From a virus, in the IMG/VR virus record IMGVR_UViG_3300020183_005970, positions 1 to 26,546 of that record: a stretch of DNA of 26,546 bases; one strand, 5' to 3'. Below, one piece after another: positions 7,617 through 15,282 of the stretch (the stretch's first letter is position 1; each line of letters starts with the position of its first letter). The notes beneath the pieces are model-generated. The model was given only the letters and a program-made list of their open reading frames with translations, did no database searches and had not been told where the DNA came from. The translations under genes were made by a program, and so were the position numbers.

Positions 7617-8378
7617 TCAGTGTTTAGCGAACGATGACATGCTCTTGTCTAGCCAGGGCAAGATCAATTCTTTCTGCTTGACGTACCCGTGCCGGTTGAT
7701 TGATGCCATGGCCGATGCTGGCAATACTCCACGATCGGCCAGATCATACCAGGTGGTGGTAGCAGGATCCATGGGCCCATGATCTCCGCGATAGACCACG
7801 GCATTTATCCAAGATTCATTGGGAGTTTTTTTGAAGAATCCAGAGCTACAATCCCAGCCGGTGATTGCCAAGACGTGCATGAGATTGACCAGAGTCCAAT
7901 GCCAGTAACATCCAGAAATCTGTTCAAATTCCTGCCGATTGAATTCGATGTTGGTTGTTTGAGGAAGGACGATGACCAACATTCCGCCCGGGGCAGTGAT
8001 ATCATGCCAATTTGCCAGTGTGGCAAAAGGATTAAGAACATATTGGAAAGCGGCATGGCACCATACAAGGTCAAACTTTTTGTCGCCGGCCCGTATTGGA
8101 TCCTGGAAATCCTGACTGAGATATCTCACGTTACGATATTTTTTTGCCAGAGGCAATGACACTGCACGATCAACTCCAGTGCAATCAATATTTAACGGTT
8201 GAGGATTTTCATCTCGGGTGGTCCGTGTGGCCCACCATTCTAGATCTAATCCAGGGCCACAGCCCATGTCTATCATTGACCCCACACTCTCCATGAAATC
8301 ATCGTACTCATACAGAACATTTAAAGTTTGAAGACTTTGTGCATGGCTCTGTTCCGGAGTGTCAAACATAATTTTCAT
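7617..8378 (-). CDS. Class I SAM-dependent methyltransferase
   Basis: The protein has 253 residues from the ATG at 8378 (MKIMFDTPEQSHAQS). This start is chosen because it forms ATGA with the upstream stop and has GGAGG ten bases ahead; a longer reading to 8435 runs into the upstream gene. MIDMGCGPGLDLEWWA (35-50) is motif I. CTGVDRAVSLP supplies the acidic residue that binds the SAM ribose. KKFDLVWCHAAFQYVLNPF and APGGMLVIVLPQT fit motifs II-III of UbiE/Methyltransf_11-type enzymes. It is the third methyltransferase-like gene of the cluster. Substrate unknown. It is placed directly after the UvsY-like gene. Confidence 0.82.
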   Translation of the reverse strand: MKIMFDTPEQSHAQSLQTLNVLYEYDDFMESVGSMIDMGCGPGLDLEWWATRTTRDENPQPLNIDCTGVDRAVSLPLAKKYRNVRYLSQDFQDPIRAGDKKFDLVWCHAAFQYVLNPFATLANWHDITAPGGMLVIVLPQTTNIEFNRQEFEQISGCYWHWTLVNLMHVLAITGWDCSSGFFKKTPNESWINAVVYRGDHGPMDPATTTWYDLADRGVLPASAMASINRHGYVKQKELILPWLDKSMSSFAKH

Positions 8379-8827
8379 ACTTGTATATCCTCCATTCCAG
8401 CAGTTCTCAATCTCACTATATGGCCCATTTGCCACTGCTTGGTATCAAGGCCTTTCATGATGCCTAACCAACGATTGCGTAGCAAGGCCACTTCATTGAT
8501 TATGGTTTCAAAGTCGATCACTTCGTCCTCACCGTCCACATACTTTTCAGCATCGCGGGCCGTGAGTGCCCGAGCATAGTTTTCTAAGTATTTCTGGAAG
8601 TGCTTCCTGCGTATCCTACGCAGTTGGATATTGAGGTAATTGAGTATGGCTTCGATTTCCTGGAGCTGGTTGAAACGATGCTCGGTGATGCCGGGCAGTT
8701 CCTTGATGTTGTGCTCTACATACCCGCCGATGCGACATTCTCGCTTGGCTTCGTCCAATTCACGCTCATAGTGTGCGATGAAATCCGGGATGGCACTGAG
8801 ACTGGTAGTTACTTTGCTATACCACAT
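8375..8827 (-). CDS. uvsY: Probable UvsY-like recombination mediator
   Basis: The protein has 150 residues and is highly charged and helical. It contains a central KYLENYARALTARDAEKYV segment and a C-terminal WLGIMKGLDTKQWQMGHIVRLRTAGMED segment. In T4 and cyanophage UvsY the C-terminal half has the same order: a Lys/Arg- and Tyr-rich helix, an acidic segment, then a helix followed by a short F/W-x-I-x-x-I-x-x-x-R motif. UvsY loads UvsX onto gp32-coated single-stranded DNA. The gene lies close to uvsX and gene 32, which supports the call, but the similarity is weak by eye and the name is tentative. An 11-base overlap with the upstream radical SAM gene and an ATGA overlap with the downstream methyltransferase are seen. 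Confidence 0.5.
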   Translation of the reverse strand: MWYSKVTTSLSAIPDFIAHYERELDEAKRECRIGGYVEHNIKELPGITEHRFNQLQEIEAILNYLNIQLRRIRRKHFQKYLENYARALTARDAEKYVDGEDEVIDFETIINEVALLRNRWLGIMKGLDTKQWQMGHIVRLRTAGMEDIQV

Positions 8828-10064
8828 GTCTGTACTCCACTAACCAGGGAAAAACAGTTTCCCAATTAGTGTTTCTTCTTCGATCTTTTTCATCTAAGAA
8901 TATTATAAGATCTCGTATACGAGAAAGATCAAACTTTGATTGGCATATTTCTTGGAGGATGCCGGACATATATTCTCGAGCATAAAAATCTTCATCGGTC
9001 TCGGCAGGCATGAGTTCTAATATTTTGTGTCGATCTTCTTCAAATACGTGCCCTGGAAATATACCAGCTTTGAGATATTCCGGACCGGGCTCGACTGATG
9101 AAAACCAATGACCAATTTTTCTTTCTGATCTCCACTCTGCTAATTTAATCAAGAGATCTGGCATGGTTTTTATCGTCAATGATGAGATGGTTTGATTGAT
9201 CATAAGATACAGCCATTTAAATTGCATAAGATATCTGAAATTGCTTTCCCATCTTTCTAAGTCTATTCCATATCGTACATATTCTTGTTGTGGTCCCCAA
9301 CAGTCAATGCTACAACTAATATCTATAGATTTTACTTTTTTACCAACTAATATTTTTTGCAATTTAGGAATAAAAGATTTAAGGCGGTCCGGATCTACCA
9401 TAAGATTCGTGACGATGTTGATCCGACAGTCCGGGTTAGGATATTCTTCGATCATTTCTAAAAATTTATCAAATTCATTTTGTATCAATGGTTCTCCACC
9501 GAGGATTCCTAACCTTTTGAGTTTAGGAAAACCTTCTGGAAACCAGTCCCAAAACAACGGCATGTACTGGCCGTACTGATTTTTTACAATTGGAAGGTGC
9601 ACTCCCTCTTTTCGAAACTCTCCAAATTTTTTGTTTTCTGATGTAATGGTACTGCTAAGACCATCAGGGCAATATAAACAACCCATGTTACAAAAACTAC
9701 TAAAATAAACTTCTAAAATTGTAGGATCCACTGAAGTTACTGATGCATCCAAATCTAATTCAGATGGATGCATATTAGGAATAGTAAGATGTCGCATGCG
9801 ATCGCTAGTTCCGCCTGCTTCCTCGACTCGGCGGCAATATTCGCAATTTGAATCTGGCCATTTTCCTTGTAGCATATCTATTCTATCTTGTATTTTTACC
9901 GGAGTATTATGGAAAGACTTAAAATCGTCCGGTGACACTTGACTAAATGCCGTTCTATGACAAGATCCAGTGACGCCGTTATTAAGATATAAGGTCGACC
10001 AGGCCCATTTCAGTTGACATGCAGTATCTGTCTTGATAGGAAAGAATTTTTTATCAGACACCAT
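8817..10064 (-). CDS. Radical SAM protein with N-terminal four-cysteine domain (1 of 4)
   Basis: The protein has 415 residues. CNMGCLYC (C125, C129, C132) is the CxxxCxxC site that holds the radical SAM [4Fe-4S] cluster. LGILGGEPL (185-193) is the GGE motif that contacts the SAM amino group. Ahead of the core, C16, C35, C74 and C77 form a C-x18-C-x38-C-x2-C pattern that could bind an auxiliary iron-sulfur cluster, as SPASM/twitch domains do but here at the N-terminus. The same layout recurs in three other proteins in this window. Such enzymes abstract hydrogen atoms from peptides, sugars or other substrates; the substrate here is unknown. The gene is clearly A+T-richer than the flanking UvsY-like and uvsX genes. 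It overlaps its neighbours by 11 bases on each side. Confidence 0.85.
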   Translation of the reverse strand: MVSDKKFFPIKTDTACQLKWAWSTLYLNNGVTGSCHRTAFSQVSPDDFKSFHNTPVKIQDRIDMLQGKWPDSNCEYCRRVEEAGGTSDRMRHLTIPNMHPSELDLDASVTSVDPTILEVYFSSFCNMGCLYCPDGLSSTITSENKKFGEFRKEGVHLPIVKNQYGQYMPLFWDWFPEGFPKLKRLGILGGEPLIQNEFDKFLEMIEEYPNPDCRINIVTNLMVDPDRLKSFIPKLQKILVGKKVKSIDISCSIDCWGPQQEYVRYGIDLERWESNFRYLMQFKWLYLMINQTISSLTIKTMPDLLIKLAEWRSERKIGHWFSSVEPGPEYLKAGIFPGHVFEEDRHKILELMPAETDEDFYAREYMSGILQEICQSKFDLSRIRDLIIFLDEKDRRRNTNWETVFPWLVEYRHVV

Positions 10065-11220
10065 GTAACCAAGATATAAAATTTTTAGGATAGATGTCTA
10101 AATTTAAGCCTCGTCTCTTTGCAAATTCTAACACATATTTTGAACAGTTTTTTCTCAGCGATTCGCTGACCGGGGAACTCATTGATTTAATTATTTCGTC
10201 TTGAAATTTAATTTCACTCGACAAGAAAGAATCAACTAAAATTTCTTTGCTTTTATCATCTAGCACATTAACACCTAGGAATTGCGGATCGCTGCAAAAT
10301 TCATATTTGATATGCCGATCTGGGTATTTCTCAGTGAATTCTCGGAATCCGAATAAAGTGAGATTAGTAAGAGTCGACGAAAAATACCATTCAAACCCTT
10401 GTTTCGTAATTTCATCGAGATTAGTTTTAAAAGTTTTCCAGGACGTACCAAAACGATTGAACTCGTAAAATTTTTCCAGATTCTCGGCACTAACTATCAA
10501 AGTCGTTTTTTTTGGATCTTCTATCTTTCCTAATAGAGAAACAAAACGACGAGGATCTACACCAAGCCCGGTGTAGATCACGACGTGGTTTTTTTGTGAT
10601 AATCGATTGACTATGTTTGTCAAATTGTTGTAAAGGAAGGTTTCTCCTCCAGTGAGATATATTTCTCCTGTTATCTGCAATTTATCAAGTTCTTCTAATA
10701 GAAAATTATACCCTTGACTTTTTTGATGTTCTGGCTGACTGATCCTTAATAATAAACGATCCATTGGATTAATCTTAAATCTGTCCTCGTCGAGATAAGG
10801 ACCGTGATCAACAATATCCTTTAGCCAAGCCGAGCTATACTGCTTACAACAATAAGAACAAGTCATGTTACATGTAGAGCCTAGCATAATATGTAATTCA
10901 CTCAAAGTTTCAACGGTGGAGGTCGTGAATTTCTGGTCTTGGGTCGGCATTAACATACGACGACTCACTGCTCCGGATCTTTCTGTTTTCCAACATACCG
11001 ATTCGCAACCGGGAACCGGCTGGCCAGATAACATTGTAGATCTTTCTTCTTGAAAATGAGGACTGTTAAAAATCTGGCCAGGATTATCCTTGATCCATTT
11101 TAGATCAATTTGTGTCGGTGCTACTGCACAACAGGAAAAATTTTGCCGCTTTTCTAGGTCAACAGACAGCCAGGTAAACTTTTCACTGCAATAATATCCA
11201 TCAGGTATCTTCAAAGACAT
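10054..11220 (-). CDS. Radical SAM protein with N-terminal four-cysteine domain (2 of 4)
   Basis: The protein has 388 residues. CNMTCSYCC (C117, C121, C124, with an extra C125) is the radical SAM cluster site. EIYLTGGETFLYNN (186-199) supplies GGE. N-terminal cysteines C11, C30/C31, C72 and C76 repeat the extra four-cysteine pattern seen in the neighbouring radical SAM protein. The following ~200 residues fit the rest of a partial TIM barrel plus a variable C-terminus. The start at 11220 overlaps the stop of the small acidic gene as TGATG, so the two are translationally coupled. The gene is A+T-rich compared with uvsX. Function unknown beyond radical SAM chemistry. Confidence 0.85.
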   Translation of the reverse strand: MSLKIPDGYYCSEKFTWLSVDLEKRQNFSCCAVAPTQIDLKWIKDNPGQIFNSPHFQEERSTMLSGQPVPGCESVCWKTERSGAVSRRMLMPTQDQKFTTSTVETLSELHIMLGSTCNMTCSYCCKQYSSAWLKDIVDHGPYLDEDRFKINPMDRLLLRISQPEHQKSQGYNFLLEELDKLQITGEIYLTGGETFLYNNLTNIVNRLSQKNHVVIYTGLGVDPRRFVSLLGKIEDPKKTTLIVSAENLEKFYEFNRFGTSWKTFKTNLDEITKQGFEWYFSSTLTNLTLFGFREFTEKYPDRHIKYEFCSDPQFLGVNVLDDKSKEILVDSFLSSEIKFQDEIIKSMSSPVSESLRKNCSKYVLEFAKRRGLNLDIYPKNFISWLHGV

Positions 11221-11456
11221 CAGTACTCTTCCTCTTCCTCTTCCTCTTCCTCTTCTTGAATGTTATCGTCTACTAGATATTCAGTTAATGCACGTTTAAT
11301 ATCTGCATCGCCCTTGAAAGCAGACTTGATTTCGTCGGCTTCTATATCATTGTCGATCAATATATTGACCACGGTCTCAGCAGCTTCTTCTCGGTCTACC
11401 GAACTGATGTATCGTTTGATTTCGCTCCATATTTCACTGGCTAGTGCTACTGGCAT
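11220..11456 (-). CDS. Small acidic protein with C-terminal poly-glutamate tail, directly downstream of uvsX
   Basis: The protein has 78 residues: MPVALASEIWSEIKRYI at the start, a helical middle, and a tail of ten glutamates followed by the final tyrosine. The tail is encoded by five GAAGAG-type hexamers. A GGAGG ribosome-binding site eight bases before the ATG lies inside the end of uvsX, only two bases from its stop. I recall related small proteins next to uvsX in other aquatic T4-like phages. A role linked to recombination is possible, for example an acidic tail that contacts DNA-binding proteins, but it is not demonstrated. The gene is coupled by TGATG to a radical SAM gene. Confidence 0.8.
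   Translation of the reverse strand: MPVALASEIWSEIKRYISSVDREEAAETVVNILIDNDIEADEIKSAFKGDADIKRALTEYLVDDNIQEEEEEEEEEEY
11226..11255. repeat. Five tandem CTCTTC hexamers (poly-Glu microsatellite)
   Basis: Five perfect copies of CTCTTC on the plus strand are followed by one degenerate unit. On the coding strand they encode alternating GAA/GAG glutamate codons at the end of the small acidic gene. The length is a multiple of three, so slippage by whole units keeps the frame and changes only the length of the acidic tail. Confidence 0.9.
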
Positions 11457-11458
11457 CC

Positions 11459-12517
11459 TTATTCCTCCGTTTCAGAATCTGCTGTACTTACCTCGGCCTT
11501 CTGATTTTGGAAGTCTCGCATGACTTTGTCCAGGCAACCATCCTCGTTGCTTTCCCACCCTTTGCGGAAGTATTTGATGATCTCTCCTTCGCTGGTCACG
11601 AACATGAGTTTGTTGCCGTCTTTCTTGAGCATGCCTTTTTTCTCAGCCAAGTCGGTAAGTCCGCTGTATGGATTCATGCCTGTCTCATACGGGATCTTGA
11701 CCTGCACGCCTTCAAAAGGCTTGGCATAGCGTGTTTTCATTACCTTGCAAGCCGAGCGGATGCCCATGACGTCGGAGATCTTGTTGCCATCCTCATCCTC
11801 TTTGAGTTTGAGTTTACGCATGGCCACCACGATCGATGATGCATAGATGAAGCCTTGTCCGCCCGAGATCTTGTCGTCAGGGTCAAACATATCTTGTGAT
11901 GCGTAGGTGTGATTGGTACACACCATGCCCACGTTGTAGTTACCGAACATGTTGACACAGTTACGCACCAGGGCAGTAAGACTCTTGGCTTTACGGCCTA
12001 AGTCACCTTTCATGTCACCGGCTTCAAACTGGTTCACGTCAGTGGGCGTGAGCAACATGCCCACAGAGTCTATGACGAACATGACTTTGGGACGCTCATC
12101 TGCAGGCAAGCCTTTGTAGTCTGCCATGAAGGTAGAGATGGTCTTGGCCACATCATCGATCATGGCCATGCTCAGTTTGAGCAGTTTCCGTTCATCTGTG
12201 TCTACGCCCAGGGCATGCAACCATGCTTCATCTAAGGCATTTTCTGTGTCGATCAAGACCACAAAGATTCCTTGTTCCTGGGCATGCTTGACGATGTTGC
12301 CGGAGCAGATATACGATTTGCCTGCACCACTTTCTCCCGCGAACACAGTGACCTTGCCAAGGGGTACACCCTTGTTGAAGTCGCCTGAGATCAGATAGTT
12401 CAGGGCAAAGTTGCCTGTGGAGATCCAGTCTGTGGGATCATTGAAACCGATGGAAAGCCCATCGATGGATTTGGTTATTTCCTTGCGGAATTTTGATACG
12501 TCAAAAGGTTTGCCCAT
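11459..12517 (-). CDS. uvsX: UvsX, RecA-like recombinase
   Basis: The protein has 352 residues. Walker A is GESGAGKS (61-68). Walker B is VMFVIDSVG (145-153). Further RecA/UvsX landmarks are LIDTENALDEAWL, the loop FEAGDMKGDLGRKAKSL and VCTNHTY. The C-terminus is acidic (ADSETEE). Like T4 UvsX (391 residues), it would form filaments on single-stranded DNA and drive strand invasion for recombination-dependent replication and repair, with gp32 and UvsY as partners. It has its own ribosome-binding site (GAGG, eight bases ahead) and a 12-base gap from the DUF2061 gene. The small acidic gene follows two bases after its stop. Confidence 0.96.
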   Translation of the reverse strand: MGKPFDVSKFRKEITKSIDGLSIGFNDPTDWISTGNFALNYLISGDFNKGVPLGKVTVFAGESGAGKSYICSGNIVKHAQEQGIFVVLIDTENALDEAWLHALGVDTDERKLLKLSMAMIDDVAKTISTFMADYKGLPADERPKVMFVIDSVGMLLTPTDVNQFEAGDMKGDLGRKAKSLTALVRNCVNMFGNYNVGMVCTNHTYASQDMFDPDDKISGGQGFIYASSIVVAMRKLKLKEDEDGNKISDVMGIRSACKVMKTRYAKPFEGVQVKIPYETGMNPYSGLTDLAEKKGMLKKDGNKLMFVTSEGEIIKYFRKGWESNEDGCLDKVMRDFQNQKAEVSTADSETEE

Positions 12518-12529
12518 TGTTTGCCTCTT

Positions 12530-12739
12530 CTAAAAATTTTTCCTGCCCCACTGGACGAGATTCCATGCACGCTCGTGGAAATAATAAAGCACGGTGTTCG
12601 CGATTACTTGTATTATAGCGATTGATCCGGCTATTGTAAAGTCTTTTGATATGATATAGGATATCAGGAACGTGCTCAGACTGCCTGTTATCCGCCAACT
12701 CACTGTTTTGAGCAGGCTACGTTTTGGTGTCTCATTCAA
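12530..12739 (-). CDS. DUF2061 small membrane protein, TTG start
   Basis: The protein has 69 residues: MNETPKRSLLKTVSWRITGSLS, then a hydrophobic stretch with two likely membrane segments, then YYFHERAWNLVQWGR. This is the full signature of DUF2061 (KR-SLLK-WR at the start, HERxWN-WGR at the end). An in-frame TAA lies seven codons upstream and no ATG or GTG is available before the conserved start, so TTG at 12739 must be used. It overlaps the end of the upstream kinase/nucleotidyltransferase gene by eight bases. In bacteria DUF2061 proteins occur near sulfate-assimilation genes. Here the partner is an APS-kinase-like gene, which is a suggestive coincidence. Molecular function unknown. Confidence 0.88.
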   Translation of the reverse strand: MNETPKRSLLKTVSWRITGSLSTFLISYIISKDFTIAGSIAIIQVIANTVLYYFHERAWNLVQWGRKNF

Positions 12740-13565
12740 GACCCATCTCTTTTCTTATCTTGGTGGCGGAAATCGAATGAGTGGCATCATCGAAGGTTTC
12801 TTGCTCGATCCGATAGCCCACGTCACGACCATAGGTGATGTTGGTGATGTTGGGTACTACCACTATCTCGTACTGCCCTTGATAAAGAGGATCTAGATCT
12901 TTGCGGATGGCGTCCTTGACTGCGGACCATGAAAAAGGATTGGATTGGTTCCATCCCTGGCAGTCACGGATCATGATGCAGACCTGGCCGGTCTTGGCGA
13001 TGGCACGTTCAAATAGAGCACGATGGCCTGCATGCCAGGGCTGCCAGCGACCCAGCATCTGTACCGTCTCCTTCCGCCAGTCAAACCTGGGACGGCGTCG
13101 ATCTTCTAGAATATGCGTGCCGACGAACTCGGCCCACTTTTCTGCGTTCTGTTCGGTGATGCGGAAATCGTACACTTCTGGGGGAACGAACATTTTGTTT
13201 GTGTCTTCATAACGCCCAGCGTCAATGGTATCCACCCAGATGGTCCAGTCTGCTTTGAAATTGTGACGCATTTCTGGCAGAGGTGCCACAAAATCGGCGA
13301 TGACGAAATCGTTGAAGAACGAATCTGCCAGTTCTCTCATGCGTATACTTTGTCTGATGCGACCTTCGTGGCTGAAATCCCAGTCGTTGTATTTCTTGCG
13401 TACATCGTCGGCATTGATCCATTTTACCGCTGCCCGGCTTGCCGCCTCAGTCTCGGCTGTGGCATGGAACAGCATGCTGTGTTCTTGCAGGTATTTCTGC
13501 AGGGCCTGTGCTAGGAAAGTCTTGCCCGAGCCGGGCAGACCCATGATTAGTATGCGTTGTGTCAT
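12732..13565 (-). CDS. Bifunctional P-loop kinase (APS-kinase-like) / HxGH nucleotidyltransferase
   Basis: The protein has 277 residues. The N-terminal half carries the P-loop GLPGSGKT (9-16), then WINADDVRKKYNDWDFSHEGRI and FVAPLPEMR, which follow the layout of adenylylsulfate (APS) kinase, the enzyme that makes the sulfate donor PAPS. The C-terminal half carries GRWQPWHAGH (172-181), SNPFSWSAVK and ISATKIRKEM (265-274), the active-site motifs of NMN adenylyltransferase and cytidylyltransferase-like enzymes. The order kinase then transferase is the reverse of NadR. Two roles are plausible: sulfate activation or NAD salvage; the motifs alone do not decide. It is coupled by ATGA to the upstream radical SAM gene and overlaps the DUF2061 gene. 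Confidence 0.82.
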   Translation of the reverse strand: MTQRILIMGLPGSGKTFLAQALQKYLQEHSMLFHATAETEAASRAAVKWINADDVRKKYNDWDFSHEGRIRQSIRMRELADSFFNDFVIADFVAPLPEMRHNFKADWTIWVDTIDAGRYEDTNKMFVPPEVYDFRITEQNAEKWAEFVGTHILEDRRRPRFDWRKETVQMLGRWQPWHAGHRALFERAIAKTGQVCIMIRDCQGWNQSNPFSWSAVKDAIRKDLDPLYQGQYEIVVVPNITNITYGRDVGYRIEQETFDDATHSISATKIRKEMGLE

Positions 13566-14716
13566 TTTGTGTCCTTTAGTGTGTACAGTCGAGGAAATAC
13601 CTGGCTGCTGTCTAGTCCTCGTCGCTTATCTAGTTTATCTAGGAAATCAAATGTGCGAGAAATATCCGGCAAAAAAGGTTGATCGATGTAGTCCAAGAGA
13701 TTTCGATAAGAATCCTCAAGCAGGTAACCCGGGCGTCGATCTATCCGTCGTGCAAGTTCTTGCCTGACCAGATCTATTTCGCCCGAGGGTAGATGTCTGA
13801 TGTTCAATTCTGTTGGAGTCAGCAGGGGACCAATCACAAAGCTGTTAGCATGGAATGACCTTGACTGCAAAAAATCCACGGTGTCAAATATGCTGAGATG
13901 ATTGAGAACGAAGTGCAACATGTTGAAAGTGATCTTGTGAGGAAGATCGCGTATGTGATCTAGATTCTCCAGGAAATCCTGCCAGGAACCGCCGTACCGG
14001 ACATATTCAAATTCTCGTTCCATCTCGTCTAGGCTTATGGTCCAATGCACGTTTTTGAATCCACAAATTTTTTCGAATATCTGTGTATCCACCTTGCTGA
14101 GATTGGTATTGATACGCAATACCACGCCGGGATTGACTGTTTTCAGCACCTCCAGCAACTCTAGGTTTTGCTTCATTAACAAGGGTTCTCCGCCAGCAAG
14201 ATACACATGTTTCAGATCTCTGGCCCGATCAAAGATGTATTTCTTGAAGGCATCGAGGTCCCGGTCCGACGGAGACACACGAGAATCATCGACTTCTATG
14301 GCCCATCTGCTGGAGAATTCTGCACTGCAATACACGCAGGCAAAATTACAAAGACGGCTCCATCTCACATCGATGGTGTGTAAATCATGATTGCCAGTGC
14401 GATAAGTTTCCAATGGAACCTGCTTCATCTCACGTATGTAAAAAATCCTATCGCTGATGATGTCAAAACTTTTTTTACCTCGTTCTAAATCGTAGCAAGG
14501 ACCACAACGAGGGCCGGGTTGACTCTGCGACATGAGTTCCTGTGTCTCTGTGTTGACCGGGCCAAGTAGAATTTCTTCTATGCTGTTGTCCTTGATGTTA
14601 CCGATGCTGCCAGAACTACGGATGCAGTTCTTGACGGTGCCGTCGAAGTTGTACATCAGTCCAGTCCATGGCATGGGACAGAACGTGCCATCGGTAAGTA
14701 TCTTTTTTGGTTCCAT
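13562..14716 (-). CDS. Radical SAM protein with N-terminal four-cysteine domain (3 of 4)
   Basis: The protein has 384 residues from the ATG at 14716 (MEPKKILTDGTFCPMPW). This start overlaps the upstream stop as TAATG and is preferred over a longer reading to 14767. CNFACVYC (C123, C127, C130) is the radical SAM site. VYLAGGEPLL (171-180) is the GGE motif. C13, C31, C71 and C74 make the N-terminal C-x17-C-x39-C-x2-C pattern. The start, CPMPW followed by FDGTVKNC and IGN, resembles the way SPASM domains begin, but precedes the catalytic core. The substrate is unknown. Base composition is close to that of neighbouring phage genes, unlike the first two radical SAM genes. Confidence 0.86.
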   Translation of the reverse strand: MEPKKILTDGTFCPMPWTGLMYNFDGTVKNCIRSSGSIGNIKDNSIEEILLGPVNTETQELMSQSQPGPRCGPCYDLERGKKSFDIISDRIFYIREMKQVPLETYRTGNHDLHTIDVRWSRLCNFACVYCSAEFSSRWAIEVDDSRVSPSDRDLDAFKKYIFDRARDLKHVYLAGGEPLLMKQNLELLEVLKTVNPGVVLRINTNLSKVDTQIFEKICGFKNVHWTISLDEMEREFEYVRYGGSWQDFLENLDHIRDLPHKITFNMLHFVLNHLSIFDTVDFLQSRSFHANSFVIGPLLTPTELNIRHLPSGEIDLVRQELARRIDRRPGYLLEDSYRNLLDYIDQPFLPDISRTFDFLDKLDKRRGLDSSQVFPRLYTLKDTK

Positions 14717-15282
14717 TAAATCTCCGGAACGCCTGGTCGGAATCCGAGACTGATCTCTTCGGGCCAAAGGTCAGAATTGACTGCGGAGATATAGAAGTCG
14801 CAGACATTTTTAACCCAGGCGTCTACATCGGCCGCGTCAATGCCGACCTGATTATAGTTCTGCGTGGCCACTGTTCCTGGCCGGACCAGGCACATGTTAC
14901 ACCAATCCTTGAGATGATAAAACGCATCTTCTAACGCTCTTTTCTGATTCTTATATTCTGCGATGCTGATCCAGTCCTGTCCAGGTATTGCCGGAACTCC
15001 TGTGTACTGTGTCATCATAGTAGAGATGTTCCAGATGATTTTAGATCTATCATTTTTCCAGTGTTCTGCTACCTTGTACAATAGTTCTGTCTGGGCATAT
15101 CCTGCCTGTGCATTGTTGATCCACATGTCACAAGGTACGATGTGTTCTACTATTCTAGGAATCACCTTGATATTATGACCGTCTCTTTTGCTCAACCCTA
15201 CGATTTCATGACCTCGAGATCCTAAATATTGAGCAAACGCTTTTCCGATGCCAGCGGTATGCCCTGTGATGGCTATTTTCAT
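14716..15282 (-). CDS. Short-chain dehydrogenase/reductase (SDR)
   Basis: The protein has 188 residues. TGHTAGIG (6-13) is the TGxxxGxG dinucleotide-binding motif. INNAQAG (55-61) corresponds to NNAG. NIS (85-87) is followed by Y110-KNQ-K114, the YxxxK catalytic pair. LVRPGTVAT matches the PG motif after the catalytic site. At 188 residues it is shorter than classical SDRs (about 250) and its C-terminal substrate loop is reduced. It would oxidise or reduce a hydroxyl or keto group with NAD(P)(H). It is flanked on both sides by radical SAM genes with ATGA and TAATG overlaps, so it probably acts in the same pathway. Confidence 0.85.
   Translation of the reverse strand: MKIAITGHTAGIGKAFAQYLGSRGHEIVGLSKRDGHNIKVIPRIVEHIVPCDMWINNAQAGYAQTELLYKVAEHWKNDRSKIIWNISTMMTQYTGVPAIPGQDWISIAEYKNQKRALEDAFYHLKDWCNMCLVRPGTVATQNYNQVGIDAADVDAWVKNVCDFYISAVNSDLWPEEISLGFRPGVPEI

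Noticed and set aside
11226-11255. CTCTTC repeat as a CRISPR or replication-origin iteron array
   Set aside because: Units are 6 bases without spacers and fall within a coding frame giving poly-Glu; a coding microsatellite explains it.
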